Origin: Salipiger sp. H15
Lineage (GTDB): Bacteria; Pseudomonadota; Alphaproteobacteria; Rhodobacterales; Rhodobacteraceae
Direction: 5' to 3'
Assembly: GCF_040409955.1 (NCBI RefSeq)
Contig: NZ_CP123384.1
Coordinates: 558,001 to 622,000, forward strand
DNA: 64,000 nucleotides
The first letter of the stretch is position 1, and each line of letters starts with the position of its first letter. Below, in pieces: positions 24,025 through 33,634 of this stretch. The translations under genes and the position numbers were made by a program. The notes below the pieces were generated by a model. The model saw only the letters and a list, made by a program, of their open reading frames with translations. It did not search any database and was not told the origin of the DNA.

Positions 24025-24993
24025 ATGACCCAGTCCCGAGTTCCCGCCCAGCGCCACGCCGACCGCGTCGTCGAGACGGCGAACGATCCCGCCGCCGCGG
24101 CGCGCTCGCGGCTCGCCGCCTCCTGGCGCCGCTCGCTGGCCCATCACGGGCTCGACCCGGCGCGGCAGGACGGGGTGCACCGGATCACCGAGTCGGACCT
24201 CACCGAGCGCCGCGACCGCGCGGCGCAGCTGCTGCGCATCGCCGCGCCGAAGCTCGACGCGCTCTACCAGATGGTCGGCAGCTCGGGCTGCGGCGTGCTG
24301 CTCACCGACGCCGAGGGCGTGGTGCTCGACCTGCGCGCCGCCTCGGGCGATCTCGGCGTGTTCCGCGCCTGGGGGCTCTGCCCCGGCTCGGACTGGTCCG
24401 AGGCCTCGGAGGGCACCAACGGCATCGGCACCTGCATCGCCGAGGCGCGGCGCGTGGTGATCCACCGCGACGAGCATTTCCACGCGCGCAACATCGCCAT
24501 GAGCTGCATGGACGCACCGATCTTCGGCCCCGAGGGCGAGCTGATCGGCGCGCTCGACGTCTCGTCGGCCCGCGCCGACCAGACCGAGGCCTTCAACCGG
24601 CTGATCGCCGCCATGGTCGCCCAGACCGCCCGGCAGATCGAGGCCGACGCCTTCCGCGCCGCCTTTCCCGAGGCGCGCATCATCGTGGCCGATGCCGAGG
24701 AGAGCGAGGCCTCGGTGCTGCTGGCGGTGGATGGCGACGACCTGGTGCAGGGCGCGACCCGCGCGGCGCGGCGCTCCTTCGGGCTGGAAAGCAGCGGCCC
24801 GCTGCTGGCGCGTCCGGCCAGCGACCTCTTCGGCCGCGACGACGGCCCCTCGGGCTTCGAGCGCGCCGAGCGCGCCGCCATGGTGCGCGCCCTCGCCCGG
24901 GCGCAGGGCAATGTCTCGGAGGCCGCGCGCATGCTCGGCGTCGGGCGGGCCACCTTCTACCGGCGGATGAAGAAGCTCGATCTCCCCCACTAG
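24025..24993 (+). CDS. GAF-domain regulator with Fis-type DNA-binding domain
   Basis: A 322-residue regulator resembling AcoR-type activators but without the central AAA+ domain. Residues about 60-215 form a GAF-like sensor (GSSGCGVLLTDAEGVVLDLR, EGTNGIGTCIAEARRVVIHR, the AcoR hallmark). A less conserved linker follows, and the last 45 residues are a Fis helix-turn-helix (RALARAQGNVSEAARMLGVG, then RATFYRRMKKL). Without the AAA+ module it cannot activate sigma-54 RNA polymerase in the usual way, so it probably acts as a classical repressor or activator. GGAGGAG precedes the start. It lies 149 bases before an aldehyde dehydrogenase gene in the same direction, with a perfect palindrome between them: a likely regulator-target pair. 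Confidence 0.88.
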   Translation: MTQSRVPAQRHADRVVETANDPAAAARSRLAASWRRSLAHHGLDPARQDGVHRITESDLTERRDRAAQLLRIAAPKLDALYQMVGSSGCGVLLTDAEGVVLDLRAASGDLGVFRAWGLCPGSDWSEASEGTNGIGTCIAEARRVVIHRDEHFHARNIAMSCMDAPIFGPEGELIGALDVSSARADQTEAFNRLIAAMVAQTARQIEADAFRAAFPEARIIVADAEESEASVLLAVDGDDLVQGATRAARRSFGLESSGPLLARPASDLFGRDDGPSGFERAERAAMVRALARAQGNVSEAARMLGVGRATFYRRMKKLDLPH

Positions 24994-25019
24994 GCGCGCC
25001 GCCTGCACGAAGGCCCCGG

Positions 25020-25043
25020 ACCTGTCTCGCTGGCGAGACAGGT
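25020..25043. promoter_or_regulatory. Perfect 11-bp-arm palindrome, probable operator
   Basis: ACCTGTCTCGC and GCGAGACAGGT flank a 2-base spacer (TG). It lies 27 bases after the regulator stop and 100 bases before the aldehyde dehydrogenase start. With no T-run in either direction and a spacer too short for a normal hairpin loop, an operator for a dimeric Fis-type or other regulator is more likely than a terminator. Confidence 0.55.
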
Positions 25044-25142
25044 GGGCGCCGCGATCGCCGCCCCCCGGGCTGACGCGAGGGCCGCGCCCCGCCACACTCC
25101 TCTCATGCCCCGGTGGAGGACCGGGCCCTGAGGAGGACAGAC

Positions 25143-26660
<1,518 letters not shown>

Positions 26661-26863
26661 TCAGCCCTCTCTGATCTCCCGGCTTCCTGACCGGCGCACC
26701 GGCGTATCCCACCCCACGCGCGTCGCTCAGGGGTCTGCCGGCCAGGCCCTCCCGCCTGGTCGGCAGTTCCTCTCCCGGTGGCCAAGCCTTCGCTTGCCCG
26801 TCATTTTCCGCGTGCTACCCTCCGCCCCGACAGAAGATCGGCGCAAGGCGCAGGAGGCATTCC

Positions 26864-27556
26864 ATGAACATCATCTGGCTCGGGCACGGCTCGTTCCGCA
26901 TCGAGATCGAGGACCAGGTCCTGCTGATCGACCCCTGGGTCATCGGCAGCCCGGTCTTCCCCGAGGCCCGCATCGACGAGGCGCTCGAGGGCGCGACGCA
27001 GATCCTCATCACGCACGGCCATTTCGACCACACCGCCAATGCGGTCGAGGTCAGCCAGCGCACCAAGGCGCCGGTCTCGGGCATGGTCGAGCTGGCAGGC
27101 CAGCTGCATGGCAGGGGCGCGGTCGAGGGCCATGCCTTCAACAAGGGCGGCACGGTGAATTTCGGCAAGGTCAGCGTCAGCATGGTGCCGGCCTCGCACA
27201 GCTCATCGCTGCCCACCGACACCGGCCCCCGCTATGCCGGGATGGAGACGGGCTTCGTCATCAAGGGCGAAGGGAAGACCATCTACTTCTCGGGCGACAC
27301 CACGATCATGGCCGACATGGGCTGGATCGGGCAGTACTACAAGCCCGACATCGGCATCCTCAGCTGCGGCGGCTATTACACCATGGACATGGAGATGGCG
27401 GCCTGGGCCTCGAAGACCTACTTCGACTTCGACACGGTGATCCCGAGCCACTACCGCACCTTCCCGGCGCTCGAGCAGTCGGCCGCGAAGCTCGCCGAGG
27501 GGCTGCCGGGCGTCGACGTGATCGAGCCCGAGATCCTGCTGGCGATCACCCTCTGA
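26864..27556 (+). CDS. UPF0173 metal-dependent hydrolase
   Basis: A 230-residue metallo-beta-lactamase-fold protein of the UPF0173/YtkL group. The metal-binding signature THGHFDHTANAVE is at about residues 48-60. Other ligands are in VPASHSSS (His), YFSGDTTIMADM (Asp) and IPSHYRTFP (His). The start MNIIWLGHGSFRIE is typical, and CAGGAGG sits at good spacing. The physiological substrate of this family is not established. It follows the aldehyde dehydrogenase by about 200 bases, so cotranscription is uncertain. Confidence 0.9.
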   Translation: MNIIWLGHGSFRIEIEDQVLLIDPWVIGSPVFPEARIDEALEGATQILITHGHFDHTANAVEVSQRTKAPVSGMVELAGQLHGRGAVEGHAFNKGGTVNFGKVSVSMVPASHSSSLPTDTGPRYAGMETGFVIKGEGKTIYFSGDTTIMADMGWIGQYYKPDIGILSCGGYYTMDMEMAAWASKTYFDFDTVIPSHYRTFPALEQSAAKLAEGLPGVDVIEPEILLAITL

Positions 27557-27702
27557 GGTGCGCGCCGGGGGCCGGGCGCCGCCGCGCCCTGCTTCCGGTG
27601 CCACACCGCGCCGCGCCCGCGCCGCTGCCCGCTTCCCGCCCCCCGGCTTCCCGCCTATAGTCCCCGCCAAACCACGGGGACGGCAGGAAAAGGCCGGGCA
27701 GC

Positions 27703-28704
27703 ATGGCAGGCAGTACGGCGGATCAGGCGCCACTCAACATCCTCATCGTCGGGCAGTCCGGGCGGCTGCAATACGAGGCCGTGCTCTTCGCCCTCTCGCT
27801 CGATGCCGCCACGCCCGAGGGCCGGACCCGCCTCTTCGTCGCCGAGCCGCAGCCCGGCCCGCTCTGGGAGGCCGACCCGCGCATGGGGCCCGAGGCCTGC
27901 GACATCCTGCGCGACCTCGGCGCCAAGATCCTGCCCTTCGAGAGCCGCCACTTCGGCCAGCCCTACCCCTATGGCAACAAGATCGAGGCGCTCTTCGCCC
28001 TGCCGGGGGGCGAGCCCTTCGTCTTCTTCGACACCGACACGCTGATCACCGGCGATCTGTCCGAGATCCCCTTCGACTTCGCCCGCCCCACCGCCTCGAT
28101 GATGCGCGAGGACACCTGGCCGAAGATCGAGCTCTACGGGCCGGGCTACACGCAGACCTGGAGATCGCTCTACGACCGCTTCGGGCTCGACTTCGACAGC
28201 TCGCTCGACCGGTCCTGGCCCGACGAGTACTGGCAGCGCTACCTCTATTTCAACGCGGGCTTCTTCTTCCACGAATGCCCGCACCGCTTCGGGCGGCGCT
28301 TCCTCGACTACGCCCTGTCGATCCGCGAGGACCCGCCCGCCGAGCTGGTCTGCCAGAGCCTCGACCCGTGGCTCGACCAGGTGGCGCTGCCGCTGGTGAT
28401 CCACAGTCTCGGCGGCGGGCGGAACACGCTGCCCGAGGGGATGCTCGACCGCACCCACAGCTGCCACTACCGCGCCATGCCCCTGCTCTACGCCCGCGAG
28501 AGCGACGAGCTCGTCGCCTATCTCGAGGCCATCGCCGCGCCCAACCGGGTGAAACGGCTGCTGAAGGAGCACGAGCCCTTCCTGCGCTACATCTACCAGG
28601 GCCGGGGCGCGAAGGTGCGCGAGATGTTCGACCGGGACGACCTGCCCCGGCGCGAGCAGGGCATCCGCAACCCGCTCAAGCGCGCCGGGCTCTGGATGCG
28701 CTGA
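27703..28704 (+). CDS. Glycosyltransferase-like protein with DXD motif
   Basis: A 333-residue protein that I do not recognise as a named enzyme. The N-terminal half looks like a GT-A nucleotide-sugar fold: NILIVGQSGRLQYEAVLF, then PYGNKIEALFALPGGEPFVF followed by FDTDTLITGDLSEIPFD, in which DTD would be the metal-binding DXD motif. FNAGFFFHECPHRFGRRF and QSLDPWLDQVALPLVIHSLG fit the acceptor side of GT8- or GT2-like enzymes. There is no signal peptide or membrane segment, so it is cytosolic. No other polysaccharide genes surround it. Transferase activity is inferred from fold features only. Confidence 0.75.
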   Translation: MAGSTADQAPLNILIVGQSGRLQYEAVLFALSLDAATPEGRTRLFVAEPQPGPLWEADPRMGPEACDILRDLGAKILPFESRHFGQPYPYGNKIEALFALPGGEPFVFFDTDTLITGDLSEIPFDFARPTASMMREDTWPKIELYGPGYTQTWRSLYDRFGLDFDSSLDRSWPDEYWQRYLYFNAGFFFHECPHRFGRRFLDYALSIREDPPAELVCQSLDPWLDQVALPLVIHSLGGGRNTLPEGMLDRTHSCHYRAMPLLYARESDELVAYLEAIAAPNRVKRLLKEHEPFLRYIYQGRGAKVREMFDRDDLPRREQGIRNPLKRAGLWMR

Positions 28705-28798
28705 GCGCGCGAAAACCCGCAGCCGCCCCACAAGACCCTTCTTGCCTCAACCAGACTCGTGTTACGTTGATATCAACACAATGGACGGAGGAGGTCCC

Positions 28799-29944
28799 AT
28801 GAGCACCGCACCCACGCTTCTTGTCGGCACCACCAAGGGCGCCTTCCTGCTCAGCAAGGGCGAGGATGGCTGGTCCGCCGAGGGCCCCTTCTGCAACGGC
28901 TGGCCGATCAACCACATGGCCGGCGACGCCGCCACCGGCACGGTCTGGGCCGCGGGCGGCAACGAATGGTTCGGCGCGGGGGTCTGGCGCAAGAACGGCA
29001 AGGGCTGGGACCTGTCGAAGCTCGCCGCCGGGCAGGTGGACGAGTGGATGGCCAATGACCCCGAGCTTGCGGCAAAGCTCGGCGTGAAACCCTCGGGCCC
29101 CGCGCCCTACACCGGCCAGCTGCAGGCGCTCTGGTCGCTGAAGCGCGCCGGGGACACGCTCTACGCCGGCGGCAAGCCCGCCGCGCTCTACGCCAGCAAG
29201 GACGGCGGCGAGACATGGGACGAGGTCGAGAGCCTGCGCAACCACCCCTCCTCCGACAGCTGGACCCCCGGCGCGGCCGGGCTGACGCTGCACACCATCC
29301 TTGCCGACCCGGCGGACCCGAAGCGCATGTGGCTGGCGATCTCCGCCGCCGGGGTCTTTGCCACCGAGGACGGCGGCGAGACTTGGGAGCGCCGCAACCG
29401 CCGCTCCAACGCCCCCGCCCGGCCCAGTTCCCACCCCGCCGCCGGCGACGAGCACGAGACCGGGCATTGCGTGCACAACATGGGCCGCGCCGCCGGGGGC
29501 GGCGACCTGCTCTACCAGCAGAACCACCACGGCGTCTTCCGCTCGCGCGATGGGGGTCGCAGCTGGGACGAGATCACCGAGGGGCTGCCCTCGACCTTCG
29601 GCTTCCCCATCGGCGTGCATCCGACCGACCCCGACACGGTCTGGACCCTGCCGCTCAACAGCGACATGGACGGGCGCTACCCGCCCGACGCGAAGGCCGC
29701 GGTCTGGCGCTCGCGCGATGGGGGCGAAAGCTGGGAAGCCTGCCGCGAGGGGCTGCCGCAGAAGGGCTGCTTCTTCACCGTGTTGCGACAGGCCATGGCG
29801 GTGGATGCCGCCGAGCCCGCGGGGGTGTTCTTCGGCACCAACTCGGGCTCGGTCTTCGGCTCCTTCGACGAGGGCGACAGCTGGACCGAACTGGCCCGCC
29901 ACCTGCCGACGGTGCTCTGCGTCGAGGTGATGCCGCGCGCCTGA
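28799..29944 (+). CDS. BNR/Asp-box repeat beta-propeller protein
   Basis: A 381-residue protein with at least four clear Asp-box repeats: SKDGGETWDE, TEDGGETWER, SRDGGRSWDE and SRDGGESWEA, plus a degenerate one, FDEGDSWTE. These mark a sialidase-like or VPS10-like propeller. It begins APTLLVGTTKGAFLLSKGED, typical of bacterial exo-alpha-sialidase-annotated proteins that lack the sialidase catalytic Arg triad and FRIP motif. There is no signal peptide, so it is probably cytosolic and not a secreted sialidase. GGAGGAGG precedes the start. The function is unknown; glycosidase activity should not be assumed. Confidence 0.85.
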   Translation: MSTAPTLLVGTTKGAFLLSKGEDGWSAEGPFCNGWPINHMAGDAATGTVWAAGGNEWFGAGVWRKNGKGWDLSKLAAGQVDEWMANDPELAAKLGVKPSGPAPYTGQLQALWSLKRAGDTLYAGGKPAALYASKDGGETWDEVESLRNHPSSDSWTPGAAGLTLHTILADPADPKRMWLAISAAGVFATEDGGETWERRNRRSNAPARPSSHPAAGDEHETGHCVHNMGRAAGGGDLLYQQNHHGVFRSRDGGRSWDEITEGLPSTFGFPIGVHPTDPDTVWTLPLNSDMDGRYPPDAKAAVWRSRDGGESWEACREGLPQKGCFFTVLRQAMAVDAAEPAGVFFGTNSGSVFGSFDEGDSWTELARHLPTVLCVEVMPRA

Positions 29945-29961
29945 CCGGGCCGCGCGAAATT

Positions 29962-30039
29962 CCCGTCCCCACGGGGACGGGACATATATGAGTGTCCCCG
30001 CGGGGACAGGGGCGCGCCCTGCCGTCCCCGCGGGGACGG
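29962..30039. repeat. Three evenly spaced GTCCCC palindromes
   Basis: Three palindromes lie between the convergent BNR and SIMPL genes: 29962-29981 (arms CCCGTCCCC / GGGGACGGG), 29993-30008 (TGTCCCCGCGGGGACA) and 30022-30039 (CCGTCCCCGCGGGGACGG). Their centres are 29 and 30 bases apart. The common core is GTCCCC-(G/A)C-GGGGAC. They may terminate transcription from both sides or form a protein-binding array. Confidence 0.65.
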
Positions 30040-30042
30040 GCG

Positions 30043-30756
30043 TTATTCCGCCGCGCCGCCCAGTTCGAAGACCATGGTGACCTGCGTGCTCACCACCGTC
30101 TCGCCCGCGGCGACCGGCACCTTGGCGGAGCGCGCCATCTCCATCATCGGCGCGGGGGCGAAACCGCCGCCCGCCTCGGCGATCGAGATCACCGGGCCAA
30201 GCGTCACCCCGGCGGCCTCGGCCAGCACGCGGGCCTTGTCCATGGCGTCGGCGACGGCGTCGCGGCGCGCCTCTTCCATCACCGGTTTCGGCTCCTGCAG
30301 GCCGAAGGTCAGGCCCGAGAGCTGGTTGGCGCCGTCGTCCAGCACCGCGCCCAGCACCTCGCCGAGACGGTCGAGATCGCGCACCCGCACCGAGAGCTGG
30401 TTGCCCGCCTCGAAGCCGGTGATGCCGCGCGCCGCGCCCTCGCTGCCGTCCGACCAGACCGGCCGCAGCCAGATGTCCGAGCTCTGCCGGTCATTCGCCG
30501 CGATGCCGAGCTCGTCGAGCCGCGCCAGCAGCGCCTCGGCCACGCGCGAGGCCTCGTCCATGGCCGCGCCCGCCTCGGCGTTCTCGGCGGTGATCCCCAG
30601 CGAGACCGTGGCCATGTCGGGCGTCGCGGCGACCTCGCCTTCGCCTGTCACGGTGATCCGCGGCAGCGGCGCGTCCTGCGCCGAGGCGATCGCCGGCGCC
30701 ACGAGCGCGAGGCAGGTTGCGGCCATGAGGGCCGCGCGGCGGGGAATACTGATCAT
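30043..30756 (-). CDS. SIMPL-domain (DUF541) periplasmic protein
   Basis: A 237-residue exported protein. The N-terminus is a signal peptide (MISIPRRAALMAATCLALVA, cleavage probably after ASA). The mature part is one SIMPL domain, opening PRITVTGEGEVAATPDMATVSLG, with QLSVRVRDLDRLGEVLGAVLD and ARRDAVADAMDKARVLAEAA as further family landmarks. Members are periplasmic or outer-membrane associated (BP26/OMP28-like); their function is not settled. The ATG at 30756 is chosen because AAAGGA lies seven bases before it; a GTG at 30762 is less well placed. It is monocistronic and convergent with the BNR gene. Confidence 0.9.
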   Translation of the reverse strand: MISIPRRAALMAATCLALVAPAIASAQDAPLPRITVTGEGEVAATPDMATVSLGITAENAEAGAAMDEASRVAEALLARLDELGIAANDRQSSDIWLRPVWSDGSEGAARGITGFEAGNQLSVRVRDLDRLGEVLGAVLDDGANQLSGLTFGLQEPKPVMEEARRDAVADAMDKARVLAEAAGVTLGPVISIAEAGGGFAPAPMMEMARSAKVPVAAGETVVSTQVTMVFELGGAAE

Positions 30757-30921
30757 AAGCACATCCTTTGACTTGGAATTCTGCTCACAATGTCGGTAGG
30801 GAAGAGGCCGAGGACAAGGGCCGGGTGCCCCCGGTTCTTCCGCTGAGCAAACTCCTGCTGTAGGCTGCGCTCAGGGAGCCGGAGACTCCCATAGCTCCAA
30901 GAGCAGTGCTAGAGACCGCGC

Positions 30922-33543
30922 ATGATACCAGATTTCGCGCTTTCGCTTACTTCAGACGGACTTACGCTGCTGCGCCGGAAGGCCGGCGGGTGGCTTGCGC
31001 TTGCCGAGGCGGACCTTTCCGCCGACGCTTTCGACGAGGTCCGGCTGCGGGCGCAGGCCGAGGACCCCGCGGGGGCGCAGGTCGCGCTCTTCCTGCCCAA
31101 CGACCAGGTGCGCTACCTCGAGATGCCGGACCCCGGCACCGAGGCCGAGCGCCGCGCCGCGCTCGAGGCCGCGCTCGAAGGGGCGACGCCCTACCGGGTC
31201 AGCGATCTGGTGATCGACTGGTCGCTCTCGGGCACCACGCTGCTCGGCGCCGCCGTGGCGCGCGAGTCGCTCGAGGAGGCCGAGGGCTTCCTGCGCGACC
31301 GCGGCTTCGAGCCGGTGCTCTTTGCCGCCATCCCGCCCTCGGGCACCTTCCGCGGCACCGCCTATTTCGGCCCGGCCGAAAGCTGGACCGGCGCCACGCC
31401 CGAGCGGCCGGGCAAGGTCATCGTGCTGCCGCCGGAAATCACCCCGGAGCCGGAGGTGGCGCGGCAGGACGAACCCGAGCCCGCCCAGACGCCCATCGAA
31501 ACGCCTGTCGTGGAGACCGCGCCGGTCGCCGCCGAGCCGGCCGTTGCACCGGATGCGCCCGCCGCCCCCGCAACGGCTGCCGCGGAAGAGGAGACCGCCG
31601 AGCCGCGTCCCGCCCCTGACGAGGCCCCCGCCGAGCCCGCCTCCCCGGTGCTGCCGGATCCCGTGCCCGCCGCTCCCGCGGTCAGCGCGCCGACCGAACC
31701 CCCCGCCGCGCCCAGCTTCACCAGCGTGCGGGCGACCCGCGACGCGGTGCCGCCCGCGCCGCCCACCGCCCCGCGCCTGTCGATGGGCCGCGAGACGCCC
31801 TCCGCCGCCCGCCCCGCGCCCACCCCGATCGCGCCGCCCGAGCTGCGCGGCCCGGCCGAGGCCGCCGGGCCGGACACGACGAAACGGCGCGGCCTCGGCT
31901 TCGGCAAGCGCCGCGGCAGCGCAGAGCCCGAGCCCGCCGCCCGTCCGACCTTTGCCCCGATCAAGACGCCGCCCGAGCCCGAGACCGGCTCGGAAACCAC
32001 GCAGGGCATCAAGCAGGTCACCCCGCGCCCGCCGATCTCGCATCCGCTGGACCCCGCCGGCAGCGCGCCGGTCTCGGGGCAGGCCCGCGTCGCGGCGCTG
32101 CGGCAGGAGGCCGGCCACGCCGACGCGCCGATGCACAGCCGCCGGGCCGCCGCCTCGCTCACCCCCGAGGAAGAGCGCGATCGGCTCACCGTCTTCGGCG
32201 AGCGCGGCGGGCAGCAGAGGGTCGGCGGCAAGCCGCGGTTCCTCGGCCTGATCCTGACCATCCTGCTGCTGCTCTTCCTCGCTGCCGTCGCCGCCTTCTC
32301 GTCGGTGTTCCTCCGCGACGAGATCTCGCGCTTCTTCGCCCCGGCGCAGACCGAGGACACCGCGCTGGCCCTGCCCGAGACGGAGACCGAGCCGCTGCCC
32401 GCCGCCGAAGAGGACCCCGCCGCGCTCGAGGAGGAGGATGCCGACGCCGCGCTGGCCGCGCTCGAGCTGCCGCCCGCCGCGAGCGAGGGGCTCGAGGACG
32501 CCCCGGCGCCGCGCGTGACCGAGCGCAACCAGATGACCACCGACGAGGCGGCCGAGAATTACGCGGTCACCGGCATCTGGCAGCGCGCGCCCAACGCGCC
32601 CGCCCGCCCGCCGCAGACCAGCGCCGAGGATGTCTACGTCGCCTCGATCGACCCCGAGGTGCAGCAGTTCGACGCCGTCGCCCTGCCCGATCTCGACGCC
32701 GGCCCGCGCGAGGACCTGAGCCTCGAGCCGGTGCGCCTGCCGCCGGGCCCCGGCGTGCGCTACGATCTCGACGCGCGCGGCCTCGTCAAGGCGACGCCCG
32801 AGGGCAATGTCTCGCCCGACGGGGTGCGCATCTTCACCGGCCTGCCGCCGCAGGTGCCGCCGCTGCGCGAGCCCGCGGCCGAGGCGCAGCCCGAGACCCC
32901 CGCGGGCGATCCCGCGACCGAGGCCACGGCCGAACCGTCCGAGCCGGACGAGGCGGGCGCCGACACCGCGGACGAAAGTCCCGCCCCCGCCGCCGATCCG
33001 GCCCTTTCCGGGCCGCGCCCGCGCGCCCGCCCGGGCGACCTGATCGAGCAGACCGAGCGCGCGGTGCTGGGCGGCGTGTCGCTGGCCGAGCTCGAGAAGA
33101 TGCGCCCGCAGATGCGCCCGCTCACCGCGCAGGAAGAGGCCATGGCGCTCGACCTGCCGGTCACCGAGCAGGCCATCGGTGCCTCGCTCACGCCGCTGCC
33201 GCGTCCGCGCAGCATGGAGGCGATCGTTCAGGAAGCGGTGAAGCAGGCGTCGAACACGCCCGCGGAACCCGCCGCCGCCCCCGCGCCGAACATCCCGCAG
33301 AACGCCAGCGTGTCGAAGAGCGCGACCCTCAGCAACCAGATCGACCTGCGCGAGATCAGCCTCATCGGCGTCTACGGCAACGACAGCAACCGCCGCGCGC
33401 TGGTCCGCCTGCCCTCGGGCAAGTACCAGAAGGTGCAGGTCGGCGACAGCATCGACGGCGGGCGCATCGCGGCCATCGCCGAGGACGAGCTGCGCTACGT
33501 GAAGGCCGGGCGCAACGTCGTGCTGAAGATGCCGCGCAGCTGA
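30922..33543 (+). CDS. GspL/PilM-like head fused through a membrane segment to a GspC/PilP-like tail
   Basis: An 873-residue protein not recognised as a named family. Residues 1-145 resemble the first subdomain of GspL/PilM proteins (FALSLTSDGLTLLRRKAGGW, VALFLPNDQVRYLEMPDP, and a VAVARESLEEAEGFL-like stretch). Residues about 170-435 are a Pro/Ala/Glu-rich cytoplasmic linker. One membrane segment at about 440-462 (GLILTILLLLFLAAVAAF) follows, then a second acidic Pro-rich linker. The last 75 residues match the GspC/PilP beta domain (REISLIGVYGNDSNRRALVR, KVQVGDSIDGGRIAAIAEDE). No other type II secretion or pilus gene is in the window. It lies 91 bases before glyS on the same strand. The composition is low-complexity but the ends are well formed. 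Its role is unknown; a trans-envelope tether is inference. Confidence 0.8.
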   Translation: MIPDFALSLTSDGLTLLRRKAGGWLALAEADLSADAFDEVRLRAQAEDPAGAQVALFLPNDQVRYLEMPDPGTEAERRAALEAALEGATPYRVSDLVIDWSLSGTTLLGAAVARESLEEAEGFLRDRGFEPVLFAAIPPSGTFRGTAYFGPAESWTGATPERPGKVIVLPPEITPEPEVARQDEPEPAQTPIETPVVETAPVAAEPAVAPDAPAAPATAAAEEETAEPRPAPDEAPAEPASPVLPDPVPAAPAVSAPTEPPAAPSFTSVRATRDAVPPAPPTAPRLSMGRETPSAARPAPTPIAPPELRGPAEAAGPDTTKRRGLGFGKRRGSAEPEPAARPTFAPIKTPPEPETGSETTQGIKQVTPRPPISHPLDPAGSAPVSGQARVAALRQEAGHADAPMHSRRAAASLTPEEERDRLTVFGERGGQQRVGGKPRFLGLILTILLLLFLAAVAAFSSVFLRDEISRFFAPAQTEDTALALPETETEPLPAAEEDPAALEEEDADAALAALELPPAASEGLEDAPAPRVTERNQMTTDEAAENYAVTGIWQRAPNAPARPPQTSAEDVYVASIDPEVQQFDAVALPDLDAGPREDLSLEPVRLPPGPGVRYDLDARGLVKATPEGNVSPDGVRIFTGLPPQVPPLREPAAEAQPETPAGDPATEATAEPSEPDEAGADTADESPAPAADPALSGPRPRARPGDLIEQTERAVLGGVSLAELEKMRPQMRPLTAQEEAMALDLPVTEQAIGASLTPLPRPRSMEAIVQEAVKQASNTPAEPAAAPAPNIPQNASVSKSATLSNQIDLREISLIGVYGNDSNRRALVRLPSGKYQKVQVGDSIDGGRIAAIAEDELRYVKAGRNVVLKMPRS

Positions 33544-33634
33544 TCCGCACGCGGCGCAGGCAACAGTCCGCAAACGGCTGGACGCCAGCGCCGCATGGGT
33601 CTATCCCCCATCCGAACTTTGCTTTGGTGAGACC

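Noticed and set aside
28799..29944. Calling the BNR protein a sialidase.
   Set aside because: Asp-boxes are present, but there is no signal peptide, and no FRIP motif or catalytic Arg triad could be seen.
29962..30039. CRISPR-like array from the three evenly spaced repeats.
   Set aside because: Repeats are 16-20-base palindromes with spacers of only about 11-13 bases, and no cas gene is present.
30952..33573. An 873-codon open frame antisense to the GspL/PilP-like gene.
   Set aside because: Arg/Gly/Ala-rich shadow caused by high GC at third positions. The plus-strand product has recognisable ends and a membrane helix.
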